Shown: piece by piece, positions 33,322-44,809 of the stretch
Layout: each line of letters begins with the position of its first letter
Numbering within the stretch: the stretch's first letter is position 1
From: Rapana venosa
Lineage: Eukaryota; Mollusca; Gastropoda; Neogastropoda; Muricidae
NCBI GenBank assembly: GCA_028751875.1
Contig: CM054154.1
Location: 55,440,026 to 55,504,025, forward strand
Direction: 5' to 3'
Length of the DNA: 64,000 nt
Translations under genes and position numbers: made by a program
Notes under the pieces: model-generated
Database searches by the model: none
The model's input: only the letters and a program-made list of their open reading frames with translations
Told to the model about the DNA's origin: nothing

Positions 33322-35759
33322 GCTGACTACGACATGGTGGCCTCCTACTCCTTGGTGGACAGCGCCTCCTACATGGGGGAGTCTGACACGGAGCCCGCCC
33401 CCTCCCCCCCCAGCAAGTTGGAGCCGGTGTGCTCCCCGAAGATCGTCATAGCGCGCGGCAAGAGCCAGCAGGCGGGCAGCAAGGCCCCCCACCGCGCGTC
33501 GTGGGCAGGCCCCTGCGACACCCAGGAGAACAGCAGCAGCAGCAGCAGCAAGGCCATGGACTTGAGCGCCACCTGGGACTGGCTGAAAACGGCCACCCTG
33601 CCCAAAGCCCGCTCCTTCATGTCCGACATGGGGCTGATGGGCTCCCCCGCCACCCCCGCCACCCCTGCCACCACCCCCCACCCCCCTGCCCCTGCCCCTC
33701 CTCCCCCTTGCCCCGGGGGTGGGGGGGTGGTGGGGGGCACGTCGCCGGTGGTGAAGACGTCGCGGCTCAGCCAGGACCTGGCCAGCGTGGGCATCGTGTC
33801 GTGCCGCCAGCACACCGCCTCCTCCATCACCACCTCCACCCCCGCCATGGCCACTGACGCCGCCCCGCTGCCGCTGCCACAGGAAGAGAGGAGTCGCCCC
33901 CAGTCCTACCCTGCCGGCAAAACGTTGGCCCCCGTCTCTGGCCTGGGGGAAAGGCGGGCGGGCTGCTGCCCCGGCGATGACGCGCTGTTTCAGCAGCAGC
34001 AGGCCCTGCCAGCGGTGGTGGTGGACCACGGCACCAAGAGCAGGCCGCACATGAGCTCTGCGCGCCTCAAGGCCGAAGAGATTTTGCGCCGGAAAGGAGA
34101 GCTGGCCGACACGTCGCCCCACAAACCCCACAGAGTGTCGCGCCGCTTGGAGCGCACCGACCGTGCAGGGGAGGCCAACGACGGTCTGACACACGACGGC
34201 GACAGCAAGGAGTTGTCTCCCCTGCGCGGTTCCCCAGGGAAAGCGGCGGCGGTGGCGGGGTCCCCCCAGAGCAGGCCGGAGAGTTCCCCCATCAGGATCG
34301 GAGAGGCGCCGGCCCGACAGGCCAGTTCTCCGCAGCGCGCGCGCGGCTCCCCCAGCCGCCAGGCCGGTTCCCCGGGGCGCGGCTCCCCCAGCCGCGTCGC
34401 CGGCTCCCCGAGTCGCGGTTCTCCAAACCGCCTCTCCGGTTCTCCCAACCGCGGCCCCCTCATCAACCCGGGGTCGCCCAAGTCGACCTTGTCTGGAGCC
34501 AGGGAGCGAGAGAACGGGGGGGTGGGGGTGGTGGGGGAGGTGGTGGTGACGGTGGCGGTCAGTCGCCGCCTGTGCAGAACCACAGGGGAGGAGCAGTTCC
34601 CAGAAGAAGACAAGGCGGCTGTGCTGGAGGAGGAGGAAGAAGAAGAAGAAGGGGGGGAGCAGGAGCAGCAGGAGCAGCAGGAGCAGGCGGCGTCTTGTTC
34701 AGGGCAGAGGAGAGACTCGCCACCAGGCGGCAGCCAGAAGAGAGAGGGCAAAGGTCACCCGGAAGGAAAGGCGGCCTCCCCCCCCAACACCACCTCCCCC
34801 CCCACCACACCCTCCCCGGACGTCACGGCCGCCTGTCCGTCACCGACCCCTGACCCGGCCAGTGCTGCCCCCTGCCAGACGGCGGGCTCGAACGCCAACC
34901 CGGCCACGCAGCGATCGCGCCTGAGCGGTTTGAAGCGGCTGTCCCCCAAAGGTTCCTTCAACATCATCTCTTTCTTCGACCGTCTGCTGCTGCCCTCGGC
35001 AGAGAAAGCCTGCAATCCGCCGCCCGTGAAGAGAGAGGCGGTGGTGTGGGAGTGCGACAGCGAGGAGCAGCAGCAGCAGCAGCTGTCCAGCATCGCCACG
35101 GCCACCAGCTCCACCACCTCCAGCTCCGCCCCCTCCCCCACCCCCCCGGAGTCCCTGCACACGTCGTCGTCGGCGGCCTCCACCAACAGCTCCCCCCGCC
35201 ACAGCCGCATCCCCACCTCCTCCCAGCCCCGCGGGCCGCTGAGCCGCGGCAGCCGCATCCCCAAGCGACAGACGGAGTCGCCCACAGGCAAAACGCCAGA
35301 GTCCAGCCCTGCCAGCGGCAAGGCCAGTCTGGGAAAAACGGAGAAGAAAAAGACCACCACCACCACCACCACCAGCACCACCTCCACCACCACCACCTCC
35401 ACCACTGGCGGTAGGAAAAACGCGACCCGCGCCTCCCCCACCCCCATCCCCATGGCCCCGCACTGCCACGGCTCCCCCAGCAACCCCAGGGCTGCTGCTA
35501 ATGCTGCAGTGGACATCAACGCCAACTCCCCCGAGTACCAGCCCAGCCAGGCAGAGGAGGAGATGGAGATGGTGGTGGAGCACAACCCCATCATGGGCCA
35601 GTGGGGCTGCAGCGGCAGCAGCAGCGAGACCGGCCAGTCCGACGCCTCGGCCCAGTCGGTCAGCATGGAGGAGGACCAGTCACGCTGCCTGGGGCTGCAG
35701 CAGCAGCAGCAGCCACGCCGAATGCTGGGAGGGAAGGTGCCCATGGTGTACAAGTAGAG
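33322..35759 (+). CDS. Terminal coding exon of a Ser/Pro-rich protein with two SxIP motifs
   Basis: The acceptor TGTGTTTCCAG ends at 33321. The phase-0 exon encodes 811 residues (ADYDMVASYSLVDSASYMGE.. to GGKVPMVYK) and stops with TAG at 35755-35757. It is GC-rich and almost all low complexity: Pro/Thr stretches near residues 110-135, a tandem (G)SPxR block near 335-395 (GSPSRQAGSPGRGSPSR), a Glu run near 440, Gln runs and a Thr run near 677-700. HSRIPTSS (residue 628) and GSRIPKRQ (644) fit the Ser-x-Ile-Pro motif that binds EB proteins at microtubule plus ends, in a suitable basic/Ser/Pro context. Less biased islands are DLSATWDWLKTATLPKARSF, SARLKAEEILRRKGEL and GSFNIISFFDRLLLPSAEK. No folded domain or family is recognised, and upstream exons are not visible. 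The role as a microtubule-tip adaptor is inference. Confidence 0.85.
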
Positions 35760-36059
35760 GTGAGTGAGTGAGTGAGTGAGGAGTCACTGTCCTGTGGACT
35801 GCATGGGGTGTACGTACAACCAGCCCCTCCCTCTACCTAACAATCATACAAGGATCAATGAAAGAATCAATACATGAATGAATGACAACTGTCCCTTGTG
35901 TTCAACGTCTTGGAGCCGTGTATCGTTGACAGCACACTTTCTTTCCTGTGCTGTCTTGATGTCGGTTGTAAGACTTAGGTCACTTCCAGTGATTCCTTTT
36001 TTTTTTCCCCCCAGGTAAGCATGCTTTTGCTGCGTTAGAGAACATCTTAAGCGCAAAGG

Positions 36060-36212
36060 GATAGGTATATGATAGTGATAGGTATACGATAGGTATATGA
36101 TAGTGATAGGTATACGATAGGTATATGATAGTGATAGGTATATGATAGTGATAGGTATACGGTAGGTATATGATACTGATAGGTATATGATAGGTATATG
36201 ATAGTGATAGGT
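36060..36212. repeat. GATAGGTATA repeat
   Basis: Alternating GATAGGTATATGATAGT and GATAGGTATAC units, about 9-18 bp. Confidence 0.85.
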
Positions 36213-36767
36213 CTTGTCTCTTTGTAGTCTAGTGTAGTGTTACTTGTCCACAAAGGGAGAGGCCTCTCTCCCTGAAATTCTTCCCCACTCCCCCTGAAAT
36301 TCTTCCTCACGATGGCCTGAGGTCGCCCAGTACATTCCTCACACAAATCAGGACTGTCAAGGAACTGTCAATAGCCACGACACAAAAAAGCAGATTAAAT
36401 ATATCTACTCTATCTTTTACTGCAAGAAATGGTATTTCCTGCATTCTGCATTACATAAAGTACACTCTGGGCCAGGTGATGCAGGTGTTTACAACAACAA
36501 CAAAAAATTAATCGTGATACCTCATCATATTTTGTTATCAGTATGGCAATCATGATCATTTCTACTAGACTTGTCAACAGCAGCTTGTAGGCCACTCTGC
36601 CCCATCTGCTCGATCAGTCTTAACAATATTCCAGTGGAAAAAGCCTTTAAATCTGCTGCTCCATAGGCGTCCAGATCCTCTCTCAGCACACATCCCAACC
36701 ATTGCCCATAACAAAATCTATTTAGCAAACTTTGAAAGTTCATAATTTGCTTAAAACCAGACTGATT

Positions 36768-37224
36768 TGGACACACACACACACACAGACACACACACAC
36801 GCACACACACAGACACACACACACACACACACACACACGATTATCGAATTTTTCCTTTTTTTTTTACTGGTTTCATTTAATGGTAAATGATGCAATAATG
36901 TTGTGTCTTAGTATAATCTTTACGAAATTTGTTCTTAGATAGATGGCTTGATGAAAAAAAGCAAATGCATTGCTTATTCAATGTACCATCTGGAAATAAA
37001 ATTTTGACTTGACTTGACACACATGCACACACACACAGACAGACACACACACAGACACACACACACACACGCATGCACATACAAACAGACACACACACAC
37101 ACATACGCATGCACACACAGACAGACACACAGACAGACAGACACACACATACGCATGCACACAACACATACACATGCACACACAGACACACACACACACA
37201 CACACATACGCAATGCACACACAG

Positions 37225-37258
<34 letters not shown>

Positions 37259-37485
37259 ACACACACACACACACACATACGCATGCACACACAGACACAC
37301 AGACACACACACACATACACACACACATACGCATGCACACACAGACACACACACACACACACACACAGACAGACACACACAACACACACACACACACATA
37401 CGCATGCACACACAGACACACACACACACAGACACACACACACACACACACACACAGACAGACACACAGACAGACAGACACTTTA
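36768..37485. repeat. CA/CAGA-rich microsatellites
   Basis: (CA)n at 36768-36838, and at 37018-37485 a minisatellite of ACACACATACGCATGCACAC plus CAGACACA units. Between them is AT-rich unique sequence. Confidence 0.9.
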
Positions 37486-37589
37486 CTTGACGGTGAACAA
37501 CAACTACCTCCTCAGCACCAGAGCCAGCAGAGGGTGTAGCAGCCCAGAGGTGCAGGCAGACTGGCTGCCCTCAGCTCCAGGGCAGTGCA

Positions 37590-37800
37590 TCACGTCCTGG
37601 CTTCTGCTGTCTGGCCAAGGAAGGGGGGCGACTTGAATAATGATCTCCCAGGTCAACTTCAAGTGCAGGCAGGCCTGCCAGTGCCTTCCTGCCCTTTGTG
37701 TGTATATATATACACATGCCAAAGATCGGAGTATCTGCGCTTTAAAGGTCCTGTCATTCAATTCGGCGTTGGGTGGGTTATGGAGACATGAACATGCCCA
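37590..37800 (+). mobile_element. SINE-D body copy
   Basis: CAGGTCAACTTCAAGTGCAG, TGTGTATATATATACACATG and GTTGGGTGGGTTATGGA correspond to the element at 21450-21713 (opposite strand). The tRNA head region upstream is eroded. Confidence 0.6.
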
Positions 37801-37846
37801 ACATAATCAATGAAATGTCCTCCACTTGTGCTTCTTTTCTCCCCAG

Positions 37847-38330
37847 GTTCACCGGCCCGCCCTCATGGCCTCCACACCCCTTCAACCCCGCTGTGGAGGA
37901 GGAGGAGATTTCATTGGCTGTGGTGGGATCAGGCGACCATGACCTTTTATTCTGTGACCTTGAGGGGGGGGGGAGGGGAGGGGTGTGGTTTGTTTAATGA
38001 ACGGACAGCTTGCTGCTGAGTTTATGTTGCTGTCGCTGTGTGCACGCTTGGAAGGGAAGGGGGGGGGGGGGGGGGGGGGGGGAGATCTGGGGGGGAGCTT
38101 TGTTTTTTTCTCTTTTTTGGGTGTTAAGTGGAGAAAACGTGACCGTGTGTTCATCCCAGCTTGACTGACCTTCTGCAAGTCTTCAGAGAGACGGCTCCTC
38201 GTGCCGTTTGGATTGTGGCGCGTGGAGGAAGTGTGGCCTGGTGGATTCTGGAGGATTGGTGCAAAACTCCAGACCATTTGTTGTGACCATGTGTGATACA
38301 GTGTAGCTTACTTGTGTTGTGACCAGGTAA
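37847..38330 (+). other. Putative 3'-UTR exon start
   Basis: Follows a strong pyrimidine tract and AG. The first ~150 bases are open in one frame (RFTGPPSWPPHPFNPAVEEE..) ending at 37997, so a short alternative coding end is also possible. Poly(G) runs lie at 38059-38082 and 38334-38357. How far the exon runs, and where the poly(A) site is, cannot be told from sequence alone. Confidence 0.35.
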
Positions 38331-38379
38331 CATGGGGGGGGGGGGGGGGGGGGGGGGTGGGGTTGGTGCGTAAAATGAG

Positions 38380-38388
38380 CTCTCTCTC

Positions 38389-38423
<35 letters not shown>

Positions 38424-39280
38424 GTGTCGGGGGTTGGTGCTGGAAAAAGAGTGTGGGTTAGGAATCTCTGTACCACAAGGAAATGGTAACTAACTTATCT
38501 GACAAGCAGGCACACACCTGGATTTTTGTTGTTGGTTTTTTTTTTCTTTGGCATGGTATATATACACAATCATGTTTCTGATTTGTTTGCTTTTGCATGG
38601 TTAAAACACAATCACCTTTCTGATTTGTTTGCTTTACGAGATTCAGCACTGTAAAAATTCCATAGATTGTTATTGTTATTATTATTATTATTATTATTAT
38701 TGTTCTCGAAACAAAGAGAGATGGAGAAGGCTCATCAATGTCAAACCTCCCCTGGGAGAAACATGACAAAAAAGGAAGAAGAAGATTATTATTATTATTA
38801 TACACAGTTATTCTTTGAAGTTTGGAAGTTAAAATGAAATTTTTTTTTTATTATACATGTAAATTATCTTGAAATGAGAGATTTTATGAATGAGTTAGTT
38901 TATGTATTTTAAGGGGAGGGGGATGTCTGTTTTTAATGTATTTGTGTTTGGTGCTGGATGGAGTCTTGACACACGTTTGCTGCTGAATTAAACCTCACAG
39001 TCTGTTGTGACGTTGGATGCATGCGCTGGGTCTGACTTGTCAGGCGCCTAACGGCAGAAGGATGCATTTCACTCATAACTGGCAGACAACAGTAGTTGCT
39101 GCCTGAGTGTTCATTGAAGAAGGAGAAGAAGCAGGCAGGGTCAGGGAGGCCCTCAAGTGCTCACCTTGCTACACCTTGCTTGCTGCTGCTGCTGCTGCTG
39201 CCAGTAACTCCGCTGCTGGTGGTGGTGGTGGTGGATGATCTGACCACAGAACTGTCGATATTGCAGTCGCTTGTGTGATG
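38380..39280. other. Non-coding; simple repeats
   Basis: (CTGT)n at 38387-38420, a tail-like fragment GATTCAGCACTGTAAAAATT..(ATT)n at 38640-38700, and CTG and GGT triplet runs near 39180-39232. No exon supported. It could be 3' UTR of the upstream gene. Confidence 0.5.
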
Positions 39281-39287
39281 TTTGTAG

Positions 39288-40256
39288 TGTTTGTGATCCG
39301 ATTCATTCGCTACATCGATAGATGTAAACAAACTCAGTTATGATAGAGCGACCAAAGTTTAATGATCGTTCGTTAGCTTGATGATCGAATACCATAGTAA
39401 CAGTAAAAAGGTATGTAACTCATAAAGATGAATAATAATGACCACGTGACAGTTGTTTCCCTTGAATACAAACTAATCTATGAAACACTACATCACCTCC
39501 TTCCTCGGATGAAAAATGGTTGAAAAATTGAACGGAGATAGAGATTATGATAGAGCGACCAAAGTTTAATGATCGTTCGTTAGCTTGATGATCGAATACC
39601 ATAGTAACAGTAAAAAGGTATGTAACTCATAAAGATGAATAATAATGACCACGTGACAGTTGTGACAGTAACACTAGTACGACTACTACCATATTTGTGG
39701 TACCAGGCACTGAACGACCAATTCTGTCTTGGAAAACATCTCAAGCACTTAAACTATTAAGCACTGTTAACCATGTCAAGTCAGTGCATGAACAGCTGAA
39801 AGAGGAATACTCTGATCTATTCTCTGGTCTGGGTTGCCTGAATAATAAACCAGTCCATCTCCACATTGATCCAGAGGTTCAACCAGTTGCCCAACCATAT
39901 CGACGTGTCCCATTCCATGTGCGCAAGGACATAGAAGAACAATTGAAGAAAGATGAAGGCCTTGGCATCATTGAAAGAGCGAGTGGACCAACACCATGGG
40001 TGTCCCCAGTGGTCGTTGTTCCAAAACCCAAGCAACCTGGCAAAGTACGTGTTTGTGATCCGATTCATTCGCTACATCGATAGATGTAAACAAACTCAGT
40101 TATGATAGAGCGACCAAAGTTTAATGATCGTTCGTTAGCTTGATGATCGAATACCATAGTAACAGTAAAAAGGTATGTAACTCATAAAGATGAATAATAA
40201 TGACCACGTGACAGTTGTTTCCCTTGAATACAAACTAATCTATGAAACACTACATC
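39288..40256 (+). mobile_element. Direct repeats flanking a Ty3/gypsy reverse-transcriptase piece
   Basis: A ~203-bp sequence beginning GTGTTTGTGATCCGATTC and ending GAAACACTACATC occurs at about 39288-39492 and again, apparently identical, at 40051-40256. An inner ~122-bp part (TATGATAGAGCGACCAAAG.. to GTGACAGTTGT) is also at 39548-39662. Between them a frame at 39697-40055 reads PYRRVPFHVRKDIEEQL.. and SPVVVVPKPKQPGKVRVC, the N-terminal part of a Ty3/gypsy reverse transcriptase before the first catalytic Asp. The frame stops where the last repeat begins. The repeats could be short LTRs of a deleted element or duplications around an insertion. Confidence 0.65.
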
Positions 40257-40259
40257 TTG

Positions 40260-40860
40260 CTGGAATGCCCTTCTGGGTTTTCGGCATCGGGATAGGTCAG
40301 GATGGGGATGGTAATTTTAATTGTGTGTGTGTGCGTGCATGCAAGCAGAATACCAGAGCACAAGTGCACATTCATGTATACAGAGGAATGTGCACTCTGT
40401 GAACTTTCGTTTTGGCAATTGTGAGACGGGAAGTTCTCCCCCCCCCCCCCTTCCATTCCCTCCTCTCCTGTTTATGAGTTATATATCTTCTTCTTTGTGT
40501 ATCATATTGTGTTTTTTAAATTTATTTATGGGCATGTTTTACTAACACTTTTCCTGATAGCACGGTGGCACTAATAGTCCCTACCTGCCAGTTTTTGTGT
40601 GTGTGTGAGCATGGGTCATTTGATGGCATTACAGACCAGAACTAAAACAAAACAACACACACAGCAAAACAAGCAGACAGACAGTCAAACAACACATATC
40701 ACCATCTCCCTTCCACCCCCTCTCCCTGAAAAAAGTGTGAAGATGTGTATTCACCACACACATGAACTCACACACATGCTCAGGCACGCATTCACATTCC
40801 CATATTAGGCGAATGAGTGCTCAACACACATATGCATGCATGCACACACCCTCGTGCGCA
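40260..40860. other. No gene seen
   Basis: Short GT and CA tracts in otherwise unassigned sequence. No supported exon. Confidence 0.5.
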
Positions 40861-40899
40861 CACACATTTACGCACACAACACCCTCCCCCCCCCTACAC

Positions 40900-40902
40900 A
40901 CA

Positions 40903-40990
<88 letters not shown>

Positions 40991-41045
40991 GAGGCGATGG
41001 CGGTGTGTGGTTTCCTATAGAATCAAACTTGGTGTTCAAGGAATT

Positions 41046-41099
<54 letters not shown>
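40900..41099. repeat. (CA)n followed by a 53-base poly(C) run
   Basis: (CA)n covers about 40911-40987. An uninterrupted C run spans 41047-41099. Confidence 0.95.
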
Positions 41100-41104
<5 letters not shown>

Positions 41105-41399
41105 GTTTTTGCTGCGGTCTGCTCTGTAGCTGTAGTTCAGACTGTAGAGGTGCCTTCAGTCACTGTCCTTGTGGGCAACAGCAGTTGAGTCTGGTGCGTC
41201 CATATTTCAACAGGGTAGAATGGTGCTGTGGATTTACTTTGGAGGAATCGTGATGTTTACGCTGTTTGTTTCTCCATGGAATGTTTTATCACACCACACT
41301 GGCACTTTGTCCTTCCTTTCCTGTCAGTCTGCAGTCTGTGAGAAGAAGAAGTTTGTTTTCTCTCCGCTGCCTTGAGGTGAGGTCACTGACCACAGGGCC

Positions 41400-41480
41400 C
41401 TCCCTCCCTGCCTCCCTCCCTCCCTCCCTCCTCCCTGCCTCCTCCCTCCCTCCCTCCTCCCTGCCTCCCTCCCTGCCTTG
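41400..41480. repeat. (CCCT)n tract
   Basis: CTCCCTCCCTGCCTCC units. Confidence 0.85.
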
Positions 41481-41607
41481 CCGGCTAGCTGGCTGGGCTT
41501 CTTCAGGGGCGTTCAGGGGTGGGGGTAGGGGAGGTGCCTGCTCTTAAAGGAGGATTTCAAAAAGGGTTCTACGAATTTTCAGCTATGGGGATGGCTGTGA
41601 GCTGATA

Positions 41608-41815
41608 TACTGCATAAGTCAGATATGGTAATTGCATACGTCAGATACGGTAATTGCCTAAGTCAGATATGGTAATTGCATAAGTCAGCTAGGGTAATTG
41701 CATAAGTCAGATAGGGTAATTGCATAAGTCAGCTAGGGTAATTGCATAAGTCAGATAGGGTAATTGCACAAGTCAGATAGGGTAACGGCATAAGTCAGAT
41801 GTGGTAACTCCTGTG
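41608..41815. repeat. 22-bp minisatellite, about 9 units
   Basis: Units of GGTAATTGCATAAGTCAGAT with few changes. Confidence 0.9.
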
Positions 41816-41819
41816 CATT

Positions 41820-42580
41820 ATTAAAATGATTAATGGTCAGGACACACCATTTTGTACAAAGGCTGGGAAACAGGCAGGTGTCAACATTCACATGCATAAA
41901 ATTTCTATAAGAACTGCCATGATTTTGTATTTGATCCCAGACTGTCAGCAAGATGTGCTGGTATTGAAATCGTCGTGTCTGTTTCATTTTGAAGACATTT
42001 GAAGAGGTTGCACAAGTTTCGGATTTTTTAAAAGTAGAAAATGTTGCATGGCAGTTGTCTGTATTTGATAGATTGTGAAAACTATCATGGTCTGGTAGTA
42101 TATAAGACATCAGAATATATATATAGAGAGAGAGAGATAGGGGGAAAGTATTGCAGTGTACCACAAATTATCATTGACCTGTATATCAAAAGAAGTGGCA
42201 ACTCTCTCTGTGTGTCTGTCTTGCAGTGATGAAGGCACCTCTGCAGTTCACTTGTCACTGACAGTGCATTCTCCCTGTGTTCCTTGGCGCTGCTTTCGTT
42301 GTGGTTCGTTCGTTGTGGTTTTTGTAGGAAACTGCCGCTTCTCTGTCGCCCTGTGATGTGAACTTCCCCCTCTCACTCATGTCTCTTTCGCTGCACATTC
42401 TCCCTGATGAGAATGTCTTGTGTTGTTTTTTCCATGTGTGTGTGAAAGTGTGAGTGTGTGAATGTGTGTGTGTGTTTACGTGAAAGTGTGTAGTCAAGCC
42501 AAAGTCAAGTCAGAATTGTTGTTTCCTGATCGTACCTTGGAATAAGCCCTGTATTGACTTTTTTAGTGTCTGGGTATGCA
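41820..42580. other. No gene seen
   Basis: AT-rich unique-looking sequence with short TA, GA and GT repeats. No recognised exon. Confidence 0.5.
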
Positions 42581-42594
42581 CTACATGCATGCAC

Positions 42595-42780
42595 AAGTCT
42601 GCTGATGGTCATCCTAGCAGACATCTTCCGCACACGTTAAAACCTGTTCTGGTTTTCAGACGAGTAGGCCATTGTGTGCCAGTGGGAATGAATGACATTT
42701 TACTAAATCTCATGCACACGGGGACTGGATGTAAAACCCCCCACATGAGTACTTATTCCATTATCCTTGGAAGAGAAGAG
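42595..42780 (+). mobile_element. SINE-B 3' half
   Basis: CACACGTTAAAACCTGTTCT, GTAGGCCATTGTGTGCCAG and ACATGAGTACTTATTCCATT, as in the copy at 15515-15860. The tRNA head is missing. Confidence 0.7.
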
Positions 42781-42929
42781 TGACAGGAATAAAGACATCG
42801 TTTCTGCTTCAGGAGGAATGGCAGTGAGCAAGCAGTGTGGAGGAGCAGCAGGTGGACAGAGCACGTGGGGTCACACTGACCCGTCCACACGCCTGCCTCC
42901 TCTTCCTTTGACGCCAGCAGGCATCTGAT

Positions 42930-44130
42930 CCACCCCCCCCCCCCCCCCTCTCTGTCTCCCTCCCCCTCTGTCTCTCTCTCTCTCTCTCTGTATTTTCTTG
43001 ACTGTTTCTTCTGCCTTCCCTGATTTCGGGTTGACTCCTTTTCGCTGTAATACAAAGTCCTGCGTGTTCGGCAGTTTGCCAGTTGAAAACAAGTGTCTGG
43101 GGGGTGTTGATGTTTAAATACCGCTTTGTGCAATGTCACGTTTAGTGAAAAGCAAGCATTTATAAAGGGGGAGTATTTTATAGGGCATGACTGTGGGGGT
43201 GAGCAGTGATGGGTGTACATGTTTTTAATCATCAAGGAAGTCATGTGATTTTGTGTCTTGTTTACGCTGGTGATTGCTTATTATGTACGATAATGGTTTT
43301 AATCTGCGACCAGAATCTCACCCTGTTTTTTGTACAGCAGTGAATTTGGTGAAGTATTGCTGAGCTTTTCTTGTGCAGAAGCTCCAGTGGAGACCGTTCT
43401 GTGTGTGTGTGTGTGTGTGTGTGACCACTGTCTTTTTTTTTTTTAAACAATTTATTTATATTTTAAATATTATTATTGTACTGTTTGTTTGATAAAAGAC
43501 TGTGGTATTGATACCTGCATTATGACTGATGAGTTATTGATCTAAAACCGTTTCACTTTTCACTTGGTCAGTTATGCATGCTCGGTTGGTGTGGGCTCAG
43601 TGGTGTGTGTAGTGCTGGATGATAGACACTGACCACCAGTCTTGTGTCGTCGCTTGACCCCATCCACAGTGTCCTTGTTTGGGTTTTGGTGCTTGTTGTG
43701 GGGAGGGAGGGAGACCCTAGGCGCTGGCTGGCCAGAGGTGGGGAGGGAGGGAGGCAGGGAGGGAGGTGTCAGGAGAAAGGTCGTGCCGGGGACACACCTG
43801 CTGCTGGTGGTGGTGGTGGTGGTGGTGGTGGCCCTCGGCCAGCGTGGGCGGCAGGCTGCAGCTGTGTGTGGTCATGTTGAGCGCTTGCTGCCCTCCTGCT
43901 GCTCTTGTCGTCATGACCTAGATGAATGAGTGTCCACGCTCTTTTTGTCTTGACCCTCTCCACACCCCTTCCTTCCCCACTTTTCCTTTGTTGTGCATAG
44001 ATGTCTCTTGAGTGGTGGGAAACAAGGGAGAGAAAGAGGGAAAAAGTAGGCTACATGCCTGCACGGTTTCCATCTGCATTGTCTCCTGATTGGTGGAGTC
44101 GGTGTATGAAGTTGAACTGGTAGTTTTCCA
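42930..44130. other. Non-coding; simple repeats
   Basis: Poly(C)/(CT)n at 42931-42990, (GT)n at 43399-43423, a GGTGGT run at 43806-43830 and GGGAGG repeats at 43738-43768. No supported exon on either strand. Confidence 0.5.
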
Positions 44131-44131
44131 A

Positions 44132-44800
44132 TCTGTTGATCAAGTGTGGTAGTATTAAAGTCAAGCCCATTCTGGTGATTTGATCAAGTGTGGTAGTATT
44201 AAAGTAAAACCCATTCTGGTCATTTGATCAAGTGTGGTAATATTAATTAAAGTCAAGCCCATTCTGGTGATTTGATCAAGTGTGGTAGTATTAAAGTAAA
44301 ACCCATTCTGGTGATTTGATCAAGTGTGGTAATATTAACTTCCGACCCTGAGGATGAGACATAACAAATCTGGGTGTGGCTGTGGCAGGGAGATTGGAAT
44401 GAGCGGCGTGGGAACAGCAGGATAAAAAAAAAAGGTAATGTTAAAGTAAAGCCCATTCTGGTGATTTGATCAAGTGTGGTAATATTAAAGTAAAACCCAT
44501 TCTGGTGATTTGATCAAGTGTAGTAATATTAAAGGAAAACCCATTCTGGTGATTTGATCAAGTGTGGTAATATTAAAGTAAAACCCATTCTGGTGATTTG
44601 AGCAAGTGTGGTAATATTAAAGTAAAACCCATTCTGGTGATTTGATCAAGTGTGGTAATATTAAAGTAAAACCCATTCTGGTGATTTGATCAAGTGTGGT
44701 AATATTAAAGTAAAACCCATTCTGGTGATTTGATCAAGTGTGGTAATATTAAAGTAAAACCCATTCTGGTGATTTGATCAAGTGTGGCGAAGACCCATTC
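44132..44800. repeat. 44-bp minisatellite, about 14 units
   Basis: Units contain GATTTGATCAAGTGTGGTAA and AGTAAAACCCATTCTGGT. A ~95-base unrelated piece interrupts at about 44338-44435. Confidence 0.92.
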
Positions 44801-44809
44801 TGTTGAACG

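Larger units (their letters stand above)
35760..37846 (+). other. Putative 3'-UTR intron
   Basis: A donor AG/GTGAGT lies two bases after the stop codon, inside a (GTGA)5 microsatellite. The nearest good acceptor is CTTCTTTTCTCCCCAG ending at 37846. The interval holds a TATACGATAGG repeat (36060-36210), CA-rich tracts (36768-36838, 37018-37485) and a SINE-D body. No coding exon is seen inside. The pairing of donor and acceptor is inferred. Confidence 0.45.

Noticed and set aside
31507..34194. 895-residue minus-strand frame rich in His, Thr and Pro
   Set aside because: It is the reverse of the GTG-rich array plus the antisense of the real exon at 33322. It has no splice sites and only repeat composition.
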